Assembly (NCBI GenBank): GCA_030432635.1
Contig: JAUIMB010000003.1
Span: 248,001 to 312,000, forward strand
Direction: 5' to 3'
Origin: Bacteroidia bacterium
GTDB lineage: Bacteria > Bacteroidota > Bacteroidia > Flavobacteriales > Flavobacteriaceae
DNA: 64,000 bases
A program made the translations under genes and the position numbers. The first letter of the stretch is position 1; every line of letters begins with the position of its first letter. Below are positions 43,855 through 53,247 of this stretch, piece by piece. Under the pieces are notes generated by a model that saw only the letters and a program-made list of their open reading frames with translations, was not told the origin of the DNA and ran no database searches.

Positions 43855-44964
43855 TCAATGTCCAATATAACAACGTTTTACACGTTGCGAAATGGCCGTA
43901 ATGATTTCGTATGAAATAGTTTGGGCTGTTTGGGCGAAGAGAGCTGCGCTTGGATGTTTCCCAAAAATAATGACTTCATCACCTTCTTGACAATCGATAT
44001 CTGATACATTAACCATAATCATATCCATGCATACATTTCCAACTATTGGTGCTTTTTTTCCATGTATGGTCACAAAGCCTTTTCCATTTCCGTATTGCCG
44101 ACCAATACCATCTGCATGACCAATTGGAATTGTAGCGGTTTTCTCATACCCACTGCTTTTGTATGCCCTATTATAACCAACAGTTTCATCGGGTTCGATA
44201 CTATGGATCTGCGAAATCACAGATTTCAATGTAGCAATCGGTTGAAGTTTTTTGTTTTCGGACTCAGAATTACCAAAGCCATACAGTCCAATTCCAGTTC
44301 GAACCATATCAAAATGTGCTTCAGGGTAATTGATAATTCCAGAAGTATTTGACATGTGAAGCAAAGGCTGGTAGCCAATAGTGTTTTTGAAGACTTCTGA
44401 AATCTTTATGAAGCTTTTGATTTGGTTTTTTGTGAATTCGGTTTCGCTTAAATCTTCACTAGCAGCCATATGTGAGAACAAAGATTTTACTTTAACGGCT
44501 GAGGTTTTATTTAATATCGAACCAATATGATCAATGTCGTTTTCCAAAAAGCCCAATCGATTTAGCCCTGTATTGAATTTAATATGAACAGGATAGTCGG
44601 TCTGCTTGGTTTCTGAAGCAATATTTATAAACTCGTTTAAAACCCTAGAACTATACAAGCTTGGTTCAAGACAACGCTCAATAAGGGTTTTAAAATTTAC
44701 AGCTTGTGGATGCAACACCAATATAGGTGTTTTGATCCCAGCATCTCTCAAGGCGACACCTTCATGGACGTAGGCAACAGCAAAATAATTAATGCCCAAT
44801 GTTTCGAGATAGGTTGCAATGGTGACGGGATCACTACCATAGGCAAACGCTTTAACCACAGCGAGTATCTTGGTGTTTTTTTTTAGCTTAGACTTGAGAT
44901 AATCGAAGTTGTGCTTGAGTGCTTTTAAATCGATTTCAAGAACAGTTTCTCTAGCTTTTGGCAT
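43855..44964 (-). CDS. alr: alanine racemase
   Basis: 369 residues. A PLP enzyme that supplies D-alanine for peptidoglycan. The PLP-lysine is in '[18 protein letters not shown]', where the usual KANAYGHG reads KAFAYGSD. 'NTGLNRLGF', 'HMSNTSGI', '[10 protein letters not shown]' and the second-base tyrosine region '[25 protein letters not shown]' are present. '[15 protein letters not shown]' completes the fold. It overlaps the end of tdk by 14 bases on the same strand, so the two are translationally coupled. Confidence 0.95.
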   Translation of the reverse strand: MPKARETVLEIDLKALKHNFDYLKSKLKKNTKILAVVKAFAYGSDPVTIATYLETLGINYFAVAYVHEGVALRDAGIKTPILVLHPQAVNFKTLIERCLEPSLYSSRVLNEFINIASETKQTDYPVHIKFNTGLNRLGFLENDIDHIGSILNKTSAVKVKSLFSHMAASEDLSETEFTKNQIKSFIKISEVFKNTIGYQPLLHMSNTSGIINYPEAHFDMVRTGIGLYGFGNSESENKKLQPIATLKSVISQIHSIEPDETVGYNRAYKSSGYEKTATIPIGHADGIGRQYGNGKGFVTIHGKKAPIVGNVCMDMIMVNVSDIDCQEGDEVIIFGKHPSAALFAQTAQTISYEIITAISQRVKRCYIGH

Positions 44965-45604
44965 TGGATTTCAGTGCTTTGTTTACGACTTCTTCTGCAT
45001 CGTTGACCTTCATGTTTCTGACTTTGTCACGAAGCATAGCTTTGTAAAAAGCAGCACGACTCAAGGGCTCATATTCATCGACTTCACCCAAGAGCACTAA
45101 GGCATCGCTGGTTGCTTTACGGTAACTATATTGTGCTAAGTTGCCTGTTCTGGTGCAAATGGCATGTACTTTTGTAACATATTCGGCAGTGGCCATAAGG
45201 TGAGGCATTGGACCAAACGGATTTCCTTTAAAATCCATATCTAACCCAGCGACAATAACCCGAATGCCCTTATTTGCCAGATCGTTACAAACCCTTACAA
45301 TCTCATCATCAAAAAACTGAGCCTCATCTATGCCTACTACGTCACATCCATCTGCTAAAATTGGAATATTGGCAGCTGCAGGAACAGGTGTAGACCGAAT
45401 TTCATTTGAATCATGCGAAACAACCATTTCTTCATCATAGCGCACATCTACAGCAGGCTTAAAGATCTCTACCTTTTGCCGAGCAAATTTTGCACGTTTT
45501 AACCTGCGGATCAGTTCTTCTGTTTTACCAGAAAACATTGAACCGCAAATCACTTCAATCCATCCAAATTGTTCTTTATGATTTACTGTATTTTCGAGAA
45601 ACAT
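44951..45604 (-). CDS. tdk: thymidine kinase (type II)
   Basis: 217 residues. It phosphorylates thymidine in the salvage pathway. P-loop '[20 protein letters not shown]', the Walker B-like '[15 protein letters not shown]', '[15 protein letters not shown]' and the lasso region '[18 protein letters not shown]' are clear. Of the four zinc cysteines found in many type II enzymes, the CxxC pairs are absent here. Gene order tdk-alr. Divergent from the hypothetical gene at 45706. Confidence 0.95.
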   Translation of the reverse strand: MFLENTVNHKEQFGWIEVICGSMFSGKTEELIRRLKRAKFARQKVEIFKPAVDVRYDEEMVVSHDSNEIRSTPVPAAANIPILADGCDVVGIDEAQFFDDEIVRVCNDLANKGIRVIVAGLDMDFKGNPFGPMPHLMATAEYVTKVHAICTRTGNLAQYSYRKATSDALVLLGEVDEYEPLSRAAFYKAMLRDKVRNMKVNDAEEVVNKALKSNAKS

Positions 45605-45705
45605 TTTGTAATTTTAACACTAAAACCAACCCACTGTCCGTTTTGTATAAAGGTGGCGTAAATTTATTAAAAATAAAAATCTATCAGAGATAAAATCCAA
45701 AAGTT

Positions 45706-46437
45706 ATGAAGAAGAAGTTGGAAGCCGAATTGATTAGTATCGCACATAGAATCTTAAAGCTGAAAGGTAAGGAAGATGTTGCAAAACTTCATGCTGAAGC
45801 AGGAATGTTATATGAAAAGTTAAGCGTTTTAAAGTTTGCTAACGAGAACTTTGAAGGCGAGTTTCCGACAATTGGGAGCAACTCCTCTTTTTTTGGAATG
45901 CTCGACGCTGCGTTCAATAATAAGGTTAGTGACAATATCGAAGTGGAAGATCGCATTTATGTGAATTTGGATGAAAAGGAAGACGATAATATTTACGAGC
46001 CTGCGATTAATAAAATAAAGGACATGGTAGCGCAGATGCCTGAAGAATCCTATCAGGTGGACGAAATGGTACAGATTACAGTTAAAAAGTCCGAAGCCAA
46101 AGAACATCTTGAAGATATTACTGCTGGTTTTGGTAATATACCAGAATTTGAACCTGTTACTGAAGCTATCGAGAACCAACGAAAATCCTTGAATGACAAA
46201 CTCAAAAACGCTGGATTTCATGTTGGGCTAAATGACAAGCTAGCATTTATCAAGCACCTATTTGATGGGAAATCTGAAGATTACGATCGTGTGATATCTC
46301 AGCTAAAAACAACAAACTCTTACCAGGATGCGCTGCAGTTAATCCATAATATGGTAAAGCCTGACTACAATAATTGGGAAGGCAAAGAAGAATTTGAAAT
46401 GCGTTTTTTGTCCATAGTAGAACGCAAGTTTCAATAA
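45706..46437 (+). CDS. conserved hypothetical protein
   Basis: 243 residues with no signal peptide or membrane helix, so cytoplasmic. Mostly helical and acidic. The N-terminal segment 'KKKLEAELISIAHRILKLKGKEDVAKLHAEAGMLYEKL' is a probable coiled coil. A disordered acidic centre (about 75-105) follows. The C-terminal block 'LNDKLAFIKHLFDGKSEDYDRVISQL' and 'WEGKEEFEMRFLSIVERKF' looks conserved, as I recall from other Bacteroidetes. No known function. Followed by rsmI 40 bases downstream. Confidence 0.75.
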   Translation: MKKKLEAELISIAHRILKLKGKEDVAKLHAEAGMLYEKLSVLKFANENFEGEFPTIGSNSSFFGMLDAAFNNKVSDNIEVEDRIYVNLDEKEDDNIYEPAINKIKDMVAQMPEESYQVDEMVQITVKKSEAKEHLEDITAGFGNIPEFEPVTEAIENQRKSLNDKLKNAGFHVGLNDKLAFIKHLFDGKSEDYDRVISQLKTTNSYQDALQLIHNMVKPDYNNWEGKEEFEMRFLSIVERKFQ

Positions 46438-46477
46438 TTTTTTGGTGATTTTTCAGTTTCTTAAAATTTTACCATAA

Positions 46478-47149
46478 ATGAGTAAACTCTACATTGTTCC
46501 CACACCTATTGGAAATTTAAAGGATATGACCTTTAGAGCTGTTGAAGTCTTAAACAGTGTTGATTTAATTCTAGCGGAAGATACCCGAACCTCAGGAAAA
46601 CTACTCAAGCATTTTGAAATTGGGACACCAATGCAAAGTCACCATATGCACAATGAGCATAAAATGGTGGAAGGATTGGTACATAAGCTAAAAAGCGGAA
46701 TCTCAATCGCCTTAATCAGTGATGCCGGAACACCAGCCATTTCTGATCCAGGGTTTTTATTGACCAGAGTGTGCGTTGAAAATAACATAGATGTCGAATG
46801 TCTGCCTGGAGCAACGGCTTTTGTACCTGCACTTGTTAATTCGGGTTTACCCAATGATAAATTTGTATTTGAAGGCTTTCTTCCAGTAAAAAAAGGGCGA
46901 CAAACTCGGTTAAAGCTGCTAGCCGAAGAATCCCGAACCATGATCTTTTATGAGAGTCCGCATAAACTAATCAAGACACTATCAAATTTTTGTACGTATT
47001 TTGGTGATGAACGGCCAGTTTCAGTCTCAAGGGAATTGACCAAACTATATGAAGAAACCGTTAGGGGAACCGCAAAGGAGGTTTTAGACCATTACACAAA
47101 CAAACCACCAAAAGGGGAAATAGTTATCGTCATTGCTGGTAAAAAATAG
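46478..47149 (+). CDS. rsmI: 16S rRNA (cytidine1402-2'-O)-methyltransferase
   Basis: 223 residues. SAM-dependent enzyme of the tetrapyrrole methylase fold. 'LYIVPTPIGNLKDMTFRAVEVL', 'ILAEDTRTSGKLLKHF', the SAM-binding 'ALISDAGTPAISDPGFLL' and 'VFEGFLPVKKGRQTRLK' are standard RsmI motifs. Together with RsmH it modifies the decoding centre. Slightly short compared with proteobacterial RsmI because the C-terminal extension is missing, as is common in Bacteroidetes. Confidence 0.95.
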   Translation: MSKLYIVPTPIGNLKDMTFRAVEVLNSVDLILAEDTRTSGKLLKHFEIGTPMQSHHMHNEHKMVEGLVHKLKSGISIALISDAGTPAISDPGFLLTRVCVENNIDVECLPGATAFVPALVNSGLPNDKFVFEGFLPVKKGRQTRLKLLAEESRTMIFYESPHKLIKTLSNFCTYFGDERPVSVSRELTKLYEETVRGTAKEVLDHYTNKPPKGEIVIVIAGKK

Positions 47150-47174
47150 GAGCGCAACGGTCATTCTTAACAAA

Positions 47175-47750
47175 GTGAAACATCTTTTAAACGAAATTAA
47201 CAATTGCACAATTTGTAAAGCACACCTTCCGCTTGGCCCTCGACCTGTGGCCATAGGTCATCCCAACTCAAAAATTGTTATCATAGGCCAGGCACCAGGA
47301 ACTAAAGTGCATCAATCTGGTATTCCGTGGGATGATGCTTCAGGCAGACAATTAAGAACATGGTTGGATGTTTCTGATGAAATGTTTTATGATGCGACCA
47401 AATTTGCCATTGTCCCAATGGGATTTTGCTATCCAGGAAAAGGTAAAAGTGGTGATTTGCCACCTCGAAAAGAATGTGCTCCTCAATGGCATGATGCTCT
47501 ATTTAAAGAAATGAAAGACGTGCAATTGATATTGCTGATAGGAATGTACGCACAACATTACTATTTAAAAGATAAGGCAAGACGAACGTTAACCGAAACG
47601 GTTGAACACTATAATGACTATTTACCAGAGTATTTCGTATTGCCACACCCTAGTCCGAGAAACCGATTTTGGCTGTCAAAAAACCCTTGGTTTGAGAAGG
47701 AGGTATTGAATGTCTTAAAGTTGAAAGTTAAAAAAATTTTAGGAGATTAG
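47175..47750 (+). CDS. uracil-DNA glycosylase family protein
   Basis: About 191 residues from a GTG at 47175 ('VKHLLNEINNCTICKAHLPLGPRP'). The ORF track starts 14 codons earlier at a TTG that overlaps rsmI, but the later start fits homologues better. Family motifs: the water-activating loop 'IIGQAPGTKVHQSGIPWDDASG', 'FCYPGKGKSGDLPPRKECAPQW' and the Leu-intercalation-type motif 'VLPHPSPRNRFWLSKNPWF'. It probably removes damaged bases or acts on nucleic acid. Four cysteines, including CTIC, could bind a cluster as in family 4 enzymes, but the spacing is not classical. Confidence 0.82.
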   Translation: MKHLLNEINNCTICKAHLPLGPRPVAIGHPNSKIVIIGQAPGTKVHQSGIPWDDASGRQLRTWLDVSDEMFYDATKFAIVPMGFCYPGKGKSGDLPPRKECAPQWHDALFKEMKDVQLILLIGMYAQHYYLKDKARRTLTETVEHYNDYLPEYFVLPHPSPRNRFWLSKNPWFEKEVLNVLKLKVKKILGD

Positions 47751-47798
47751 TTTACGCAATATCTGTACCTTTAACACCATCATTCAATTAAAAAACGC

Positions 47799-49514
47799 AT
47801 GCTTAAAAAATCAGTTTTAGTGCTGCTTACCTGTGTAAGCTTCAATTGTCTAGCACAACAATTTCCAAAGAACACCTTATCCTATTCCGATCTTTTAAAC
47901 CAAGAATTCACAGGAGACCTCGCTTATGAAACGACAGCATTTATTGAAAAATATTGGCGTGTTGTGGGAAACACAGGGTTTAATAAGAGCATCTATTTTA
48001 TAGCCGACAAGTTAGAAAAAGCGGGTTTTGTCAATGAGGAAAATGCTTCCAAAAACACGAGATTGACTTACAGGATTGAAAAACGGCCTTTAAAGAAACC
48101 GACTTGGGAAGTTGTAGATGCCGTAGTACACCTTAGTGATGAGGAACAACCTTTACTGCTTCAAGACACAAATAGTAATATGGTGGCTTTAAATTCCTAC
48201 AGTACACCAAAAGAAGGTGTTAACGCAGAGCTGATCTATATTGAAAACATAAGTGAATTGAAAAATATGGACGTAAAAGGCAAAATCGTTTTTGCTGAAA
48301 CAAACCCATTCTTTCTTTACAATCAAGCCCTTTTAAAAGGTGGAGCCGCTGGAATAATGACATATGATAATCCGTCTTATTTGCAACCGGAAAAAAACAC
48401 AACCTCCATTCAGTTTAGAAGCATTCCTCTAAATTCAACACTAAAGCCTTGGGCGATTGCACTGTCCTACAAAGCCAAGGAACATCTAAAAAAGCGATTG
48501 AAAGAAGGTGCAATTCACTTAAACGTGAAAATCGAGACTAAAATTTATGAATCGGAAGAATTAACCATTGTAGCTGATATTAAGGGTTCTGGAAATCCAA
48601 AAGAGCGGTTGGTGTACAGTGCTCATGTTCAAGAGCCAGGTGCCAATGATAATGCGACAGGTGTCGGTGTCGCTCTAGAAATGGCAAGTTTGACCGCGAA
48701 ATTGATTAACGAAGGACAAATCGATATTGAACGTACTCTAACCTTTCTTTGGGGAGATGAAATTGTGTCAACAAGGCGCTATGTTGAAGAAGATGAAACT
48801 AGAGCCAAGGATATAAAATGGGGAATTAGTCTTGATATGGTTGGTGAAAACACTGCAATTACAGGAGGTACGTTTTTAATAGAAAAGATGCCAGACCCAA
48901 GCGCAGTTTGGACACGAGGAAAGGACAAGCACACAGAATGGGGTGGATCGCCAATGAGTTTAAGCCAAATGCAGCCACATTACCTAAATGACTATCTCAT
49001 TGATAAATTTGAAACTCAAGGCAAGCTGGCCAACTGGGTTGTGGAAACAAACCCGTTTGAAGGAGGAAGCGATCACATGCCATTTTTAAGAAACAACATT
49101 CCTAGTGTATTATTTTGGCATTTTACCGATCAGTTTTATCATACCGATAATGATCGTTTGGATAAGGTTTCAAAGGAAACACTTAAAAATGTAGGCGCTG
49201 CTGCCTTGAATGCTTCTTATGTACTGTTGAACGCTCAGAAAGCAGTTGCAGCACATATTATAGAAACCATCCAAAAGCGTGCGATTGCGCGTTTGGACGA
49301 AGAGTTAAAGCAAGGGCAATTAGCAATTGAGAATGGAGGCAAACGAGCGACTCAAATAAAAATTATTAGAGCATGGGAAGATTGGTACATCAAAGCAATC
49401 GCGACAACTCAAGACATGATGGCAGATAGTGCTATTCTAGAGGAATCGATCGCAAAGGCCCAACAGATGGTTTCTGAAGCGGCTAATTCTAAAATCACAA
49501 TTTTAAAACGCTGA
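47799..49514 (+). CDS. M28-family peptidase with PA-like insert and non-canonical active-site residues
   Basis: 571 residues, signal peptide 'VSFNCLAQQ' (cleavage about residue 20). A PA-like insert spans about 140-245. In the M28 core the zinc ligand His276 lies in 'YSAHVQEPGANDNATG', with Gln278 where the catalytic Asp is usual. Asp284 bridges the metals. 'FLWGDEIV' has Asp320-Glu321 in place of GEE. Asp346 lies in 'LDMVGE', and His448 in 'FYHTDND' ends the set. About 460-571 is a helical C-terminal extension. I recall a Bacteroidetes subgroup with the same HVQEPGANDN pattern, so this is probably a specialised branch rather than a decayed gene. Confidence 0.82.
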   Translation: MLKKSVLVLLTCVSFNCLAQQFPKNTLSYSDLLNQEFTGDLAYETTAFIEKYWRVVGNTGFNKSIYFIADKLEKAGFVNEENASKNTRLTYRIEKRPLKKPTWEVVDAVVHLSDEEQPLLLQDTNSNMVALNSYSTPKEGVNAELIYIENISELKNMDVKGKIVFAETNPFFLYNQALLKGGAAGIMTYDNPSYLQPEKNTTSIQFRSIPLNSTLKPWAIALSYKAKEHLKKRLKEGAIHLNVKIETKIYESEELTIVADIKGSGNPKERLVYSAHVQEPGANDNATGVGVALEMASLTAKLINEGQIDIERTLTFLWGDEIVSTRRYVEEDETRAKDIKWGISLDMVGENTAITGGTFLIEKMPDPSAVWTRGKDKHTEWGGSPMSLSQMQPHYLNDYLIDKFETQGKLANWVVETNPFEGGSDHMPFLRNNIPSVLFWHFTDQFYHTDNDRLDKVSKETLKNVGAAALNASYVLLNAQKAVAAHIIETIQKRAIARLDEELKQGQLAIENGGKRATQIKIIRAWEDWYIKAIATTQDMMADSAILEESIAKAQQMVSEAANSKITILKR

Positions 49515-49598
49515 GTTTAGCGGATTTTTTTGGCGCGCCATAGGGTCCAAATGGGAACAATATGAATAGTTATAGATGGTCAATTTTGGAGCGTCTTG

Positions 49599-50405
49599 CT
49601 ACATCTGACTAAAAAACTCACGATATTCAAGGACTTTTTCAGGATTGTCCTTTATGTTTATTCGTAACAATTCATTTTCTTCTTCATCCAATTCGATCAA
49701 AAAAGCCTTGTCTCCTTGTTGATACATTCTCAAGAACTTTACCATTTCGCCATTACTGTCATAAAACTTCATGGCATCAAAATCATCATAGTTTGAGTTG
49801 ATGTGTTCTCTGATTACCACACCTTTTGAAATGTATTGCGTCATAGTTCTTCCGTTTTTGATAAAGCTTTGTGACGTAATATTTCCAATGATATCAAATG
49901 AAGTTGATTCTATAACCTTTTCGTCCTTGAATTTGGTTTCAGATTGAACCTGACCGCTTTCATAATAAGAAATAGTTGGGCCAATTAATACACCTTGGCT
50001 ATATTTAGTTGCCTTTTGAAGTTTACCCGAAGGAAAATAAGTGGACTCCTCACCATGTTTTTTTCCTTTAGCATAGTTGGCTTTGGAATACACTTCATTA
50101 TTGTTATGAAAGGTTAGGTTAATACCATTCAGTAAGCCTTCAGAAACACTGAACTCTTCTGCTTTACCAAATTTGTTGCTAATGACATAATAACCATTCA
50201 TTATTTCACCAGACTCAAGGCGATATACTGAAATACCATCATAAGAATCAATCATATAACCATTCCGTTCCAGAAAAATAAAATCGTCCTTGGACTGTTC
50301 TAATTTTTCCTTACAGGAAACAATCATTACAGTAATGACTAAAACAGAGATGTTTCTATGAATAAAAGCTCTAGAAAAATACAAATTAATACTGTGTGCC
50401 ATCAT
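49599..50405 (-). CDS. YwqK-like (MORN-type repeat) lipoprotein
   Basis: About 268 residues from the ATG at 50405, which lies inside the 3' end of the upstream gene. The signal peptide is long with a lipobox near 'MIVSCKEK'. The body consists of YwqK/MORN-like beta-hairpin repeats ('NGINLTFHNNNEVYSKANYAKGKKHGEE', 'YFPSGKLQKATKYSQG', 'YYESGQVQSETKFKDEK'). YwqK was named as an antitoxin in Bacillus, but such repeat lipoproteins in Flavobacteria show no toxin partner, and none is visible here. Coupled to the AhpD-like gene by a 20-base overlap. Confidence 0.75.
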   Translation of the reverse strand: MMAHSINLYFSRAFIHRNISVLVITVMIVSCKEKLEQSKDDFIFLERNGYMIDSYDGISVYRLESGEIMNGYYVISNKFGKAEEFSVSEGLLNGINLTFHNNNEVYSKANYAKGKKHGEESTYFPSGKLQKATKYSQGVLIGPTISYYESGQVQSETKFKDEKVIESTSFDIIGNITSQSFIKNGRTMTQYISKGVVIREHINSNYDDFDAMKFYDSNGEMVKFLRMYQQGDKAFLIELDEEENELLRINIKDNPEKVLEYREFFSQM

Positions 50406-50988
50406 GTTTTCCTTTTTCCCAACCATGTTTGCCTAAGTACTGATCTGCACTTTCAACTGCGCCAGATTCGATATTGGTTCCCATAGAATCATTCCAACGG
50501 TTGAGGTAACCAAAAAGGGAAATCACTCCAAGCATTTCAACAATTTCACCTTCATCCCAATATTGGTACAAACGTTCCTTGATTTCGGCATTCACGGCAT
50601 TTGGAACCTGACTTGCTGCTAAACTGAAGTCTAATGCCACACGTTCGGCTTCAGAAAACGCAGAATGGGTCCGGTATTCCCATATATTATCGAGTTGCTC
50701 TTGCTCAGCACCATAACGTTCTGCTGCTCTTATGGCATGTGCTTGACAGTAGCGACAACCTGTGGCATTACTACTCACCCAAGCGATCATACGTTTAAGA
50801 GCGGAAGTTACTCGACCTTCATTTGCCATTACAGCTTTGTTCAGATTGATAAAGGCTTTTGAAATTGCTGGCCTGCGTTGCATGGTCAACACAGAATTTG
50901 GACAAAAACCTAAGGTTTCATTAAAGAATTCAGACAGTTTTTTGGTTTCTAAATCATGCTCTGGAGATAAAGGAGTTACTAATGCCAT
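50386..50988 (-). CDS. AhpD/carboxymuconolactone decarboxylase-like peroxidase-related protein
   Basis: 200 residues from the ATG at 50988 ('MALVTPLSPEHDLETKKLSE'); the ORF track adds 14 codons. The all-helical AhpD fold is marked by the CxxC-H motif in 'NATGCRYCQAHAIRAAERYG', which acts as a redox-active pair in this family. Probably an alkylhydroperoxidase-like antioxidant protein or a lactone decarboxylase relative. It is divergent from the OsmC gene, another peroxide-related protein, so oxidative-stress co-regulation is plausible (inference). Confidence 0.85.
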   Translation of the reverse strand: MALVTPLSPEHDLETKKLSEFFNETLGFCPNSVLTMQRRPAISKAFINLNKAVMANEGRVTSALKRMIAWVSSNATGCRYCQAHAIRAAERYGAEQEQLDNIWEYRTHSAFSEAERVALDFSLAASQVPNAVNAEIKERLYQYWDEGEIVEMLGVISLFGYLNRWNDSMGTNIESGAVESADQYLGKHGWEKGKHDGTQY

Positions 50989-51006
50989 TGGTTTGTTTTT
51001 TAGTGG

Positions 51007-51014
51007 TATTTTTG
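51007..51014 (+). promoter_or_regulatory. -7 box for the OsmC gene
   Basis: TATTTTTG fits TAnnTTTG, 30 bases before the ATG. Located in the short divergent gap with the AhpD-like gene. Confidence 0.5.
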
Positions 51015-51044
51015 AGTTAACAAGTAACAAAAAAAACTTTAGAT

Positions 51045-51467
51045 ATGTCTCATAAAGTCATCACGCATTGGAAAGGAAACTTACAATTTGAATCTGATAA
51101 TCCTAATGGAAAGCTTGTCACTATGGATACCTCTCCTGAACATGGCGGACATAATTCAGGTTTGAGTCCGAAAGCCATGATGCTGTCTTCATTGGCAGGT
51201 TGTTCTGGGTTGGATGTGGTTTCCATTTTAAAAAAAATGAAAGTCCCTTTTTCAGATTTTAGAATGGATACCTATGGTGAATTAACCGATGAACATCCAA
51301 AATATTACCATACCGTTTCTGTGGAATACCATTTTTACGGTCAAGATTTGGATGAGGCAAAGATTAAAAGAGCGGTTGATCTTTCTATAGAAAAGTATTG
51401 TGGTGTGATGGAAATGTTCCGTCGATTTTCTGAAGTAAAAACATCCATCCATTACCACAACGTTTAA
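51045..51467 (+). CDS. OsmC family protein
   Basis: 140 residues. The OsmC/Ohr fold reduces organic hydroperoxides through two cysteines. The expected cysteines are in 'LSSLAGCSGLDVVSIL' and 'IEKYCGVMEMFRRFSEV'. The N-terminal strand region 'SPEHGGHNSGLSPKAMML' is family-like. Cytoplasmic. It leads into recJ 22 bases later, and the two may share a transcript. Confidence 0.9.
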   Translation: MSHKVITHWKGNLQFESDNPNGKLVTMDTSPEHGGHNSGLSPKAMMLSSLAGCSGLDVVSILKKMKVPFSDFRMDTYGELTDEHPKYYHTVSVEYHFYGQDLDEAKIKRAVDLSIEKYCGVMEMFRRFSEVKTSIHYHNV

Positions 51468-51489
51468 CGAAAATTTTCTATATTAGTGC

Positions 51490-53175
51490 ATGCGTTGGAC
51501 CTTAAAACCTAAACCAGACCAACAAACGGTTATTCATTTACGAGATCAGCTACAGATTGATCATAGCATTGCCAGTTTGCTGGTACAACGAGGCATTCAA
51601 ACTTTTGATGAGGCCAAAGAGTTTTTTCGTCCAAGTTTAGACGATTTACACGATCCATTTCTAATGGAAGATATGGATAAGGCTGTAAAACGTATCGAAG
51701 ATGCATTGCTCAACAATGAGAATGTTTTGGTCTTTGGTGATTATGATGTTGATGGAACAACTGCTGTTGCGCTAATGTCATCGTATTTGAAAACCAAATC
51801 TGATCAAATCGCTACCTATATTCCCGATCGATATGATGAAGGTTATGGTATTTCTTATAAAGGGATTGACTTTGCCCATGACAATGATTTTACACTAATC
51901 ATTGCTTTAGATTGTGGTGTGAAAGCTACAGACAAGGTCGCTTATGCCTCAGAAAAGGGCATTGATTTTATCATTTGTGATCATCATAGACCTGGTGATG
52001 AACTGCCTAAAGCAGTTGCAGTATTAGATCCTAAACGTGATGACTGTAAGTATCCTTACAAAGAATTATGTGGTTGTGGTGTCGGATTCAAACTTATTCA
52101 AGCTTTATCCTCGAAAGAAGGGTTAACAGTTTCTGATTTAACAGAATATCTCGACCTTGTGGCTACAGCTATTGGTGCTGATATTGTTCCGATTACAGGA
52201 GAAAATCGGGTTTTGGCCTATTTTGGATTGCAGGTGATTAATGCTCACCCAAGACCAGGAATACAAGCCATTATTCAACATCTGGAAAAGAAAGAACTTA
52301 CGATTACCGATGTAGTCTTCATCATAGCTCCACGAATAAATGCTGCAGGTCGAATGAAACACGGAAACCATGCTGTGGCTTTGTTAACTGAAACAGATGA
52401 GTTCTTGGCAGAAACCTATGCAAGTGAAATCAACACCTTCAACCTCGATAGACGAGAAGCGGATAAGCAAATTACCGAGGAGGCCTTGGTTCAAATTACT
52501 GAAAACAAAGAGAAAGACAGATTGACTACTGTAGTCTATAACGAATCCTGGCATAAAGGCGTGATCGGTATTGTAGCGTCAAGATTAATCGAAACCTATT
52601 ACAGGCCAACCTTGGTGTTTACCAAAAGTGGAGATAAACTTGCCGCATCTGCCAGATCGGTCAAGGGTTTCGACGTCTACAATGCGCTAGAGGCTTGCAG
52701 TGAACATATTGAACAATTTGGTGGTCATAAGTACGCGGCAGGCCTTACTTTAAAAGCGGAAAATTATGAGATTTTTAAACAAGCCTTTGAAGATGAAGTG
52801 ACCAGAACTATTGATCGACACTTGCTTACTCCTGAAATTAAAATCGATTCCCAAATTGAACTAACTGAAATCACGCCAAAATTTTATCGCATCATTCGCC
52901 AATTTTCACCTTTTGGACCAGGCAATATGACGCCAATTTTTATGACGCAACATGTAAAGGATTCCGGTTATGGCAAATGTGTTGGAGAAGACGATAAGCA
53001 TTTGCGATTAACGGTAATACAAGGTCGTTCTAAATTTGTCGGTATAGGTTTCAATTTGGGCAACAAGCTCAACTTGATTAAAAACGGAAATGCTTTTGAT
53101 ATTGTGTATTCAATCGACGAAAATCATTGGCAAGGTCAAGTCAGTCTTCAATTAAAGTTGCGCGACATAAAGTGA
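51490..53175 (+). CDS. recJ: single-stranded-DNA-specific exonuclease RecJ
   Basis: 561 residues. 5'-3' single-strand exonuclease for recombination and repair. Metal-binding DHH-family motifs: 'VFGDYDVDGTTAVALMSSYL', 'IALDCGVK', 'IICDHHRPGDELP' and 'PRINAAGRMKHG'. The DHHA1 region has 'GVIGIVASRLIE', 'ASARSVKGFDVYNALE' and 'FGGHKYAAGLTL'. The C-terminal OB fold ends at residue 561. Normal length for RecJ. Confidence 0.96.
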   Translation: MRWTLKPKPDQQTVIHLRDQLQIDHSIASLLVQRGIQTFDEAKEFFRPSLDDLHDPFLMEDMDKAVKRIEDALLNNENVLVFGDYDVDGTTAVALMSSYLKTKSDQIATYIPDRYDEGYGISYKGIDFAHDNDFTLIIALDCGVKATDKVAYASEKGIDFIICDHHRPGDELPKAVAVLDPKRDDCKYPYKELCGCGVGFKLIQALSSKEGLTVSDLTEYLDLVATAIGADIVPITGENRVLAYFGLQVINAHPRPGIQAIIQHLEKKELTITDVVFIIAPRINAAGRMKHGNHAVALLTETDEFLAETYASEINTFNLDRREADKQITEEALVQITENKEKDRLTTVVYNESWHKGVIGIVASRLIETYYRPTLVFTKSGDKLAASARSVKGFDVYNALEACSEHIEQFGGHKYAAGLTLKAENYEIFKQAFEDEVTRTIDRHLLTPEIKIDSQIELTEITPKFYRIIRQFSPFGPGNMTPIFMTQHVKDSGYGKCVGEDDKHLRLTVIQGRSKFVGIGFNLGNKLNLIKNGNAFDIVYSIDENHWQGQVSLQLKLRDIK

Positions 53176-53247
53176 TTGAATAAGATTTTATTAATCCATC
53201 TGAATAACTTTTTATCTACCTTTACGGTCTAATTCACAGTTTCAAGT

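Noticed and set aside
45829-46221. 130-codon minus-strand ORF
   Set aside because: Shadow of the hypothetical gene 45706-46437. The sense frame has a better start, codon use and protein character.
49599-50405. Toxin-antitoxin module suggested by the YwqK name
   Set aside because: No toxin-like partner is adjacent. The protein is a lipoprotein and so in the wrong compartment for a cytoplasmic antitoxin.
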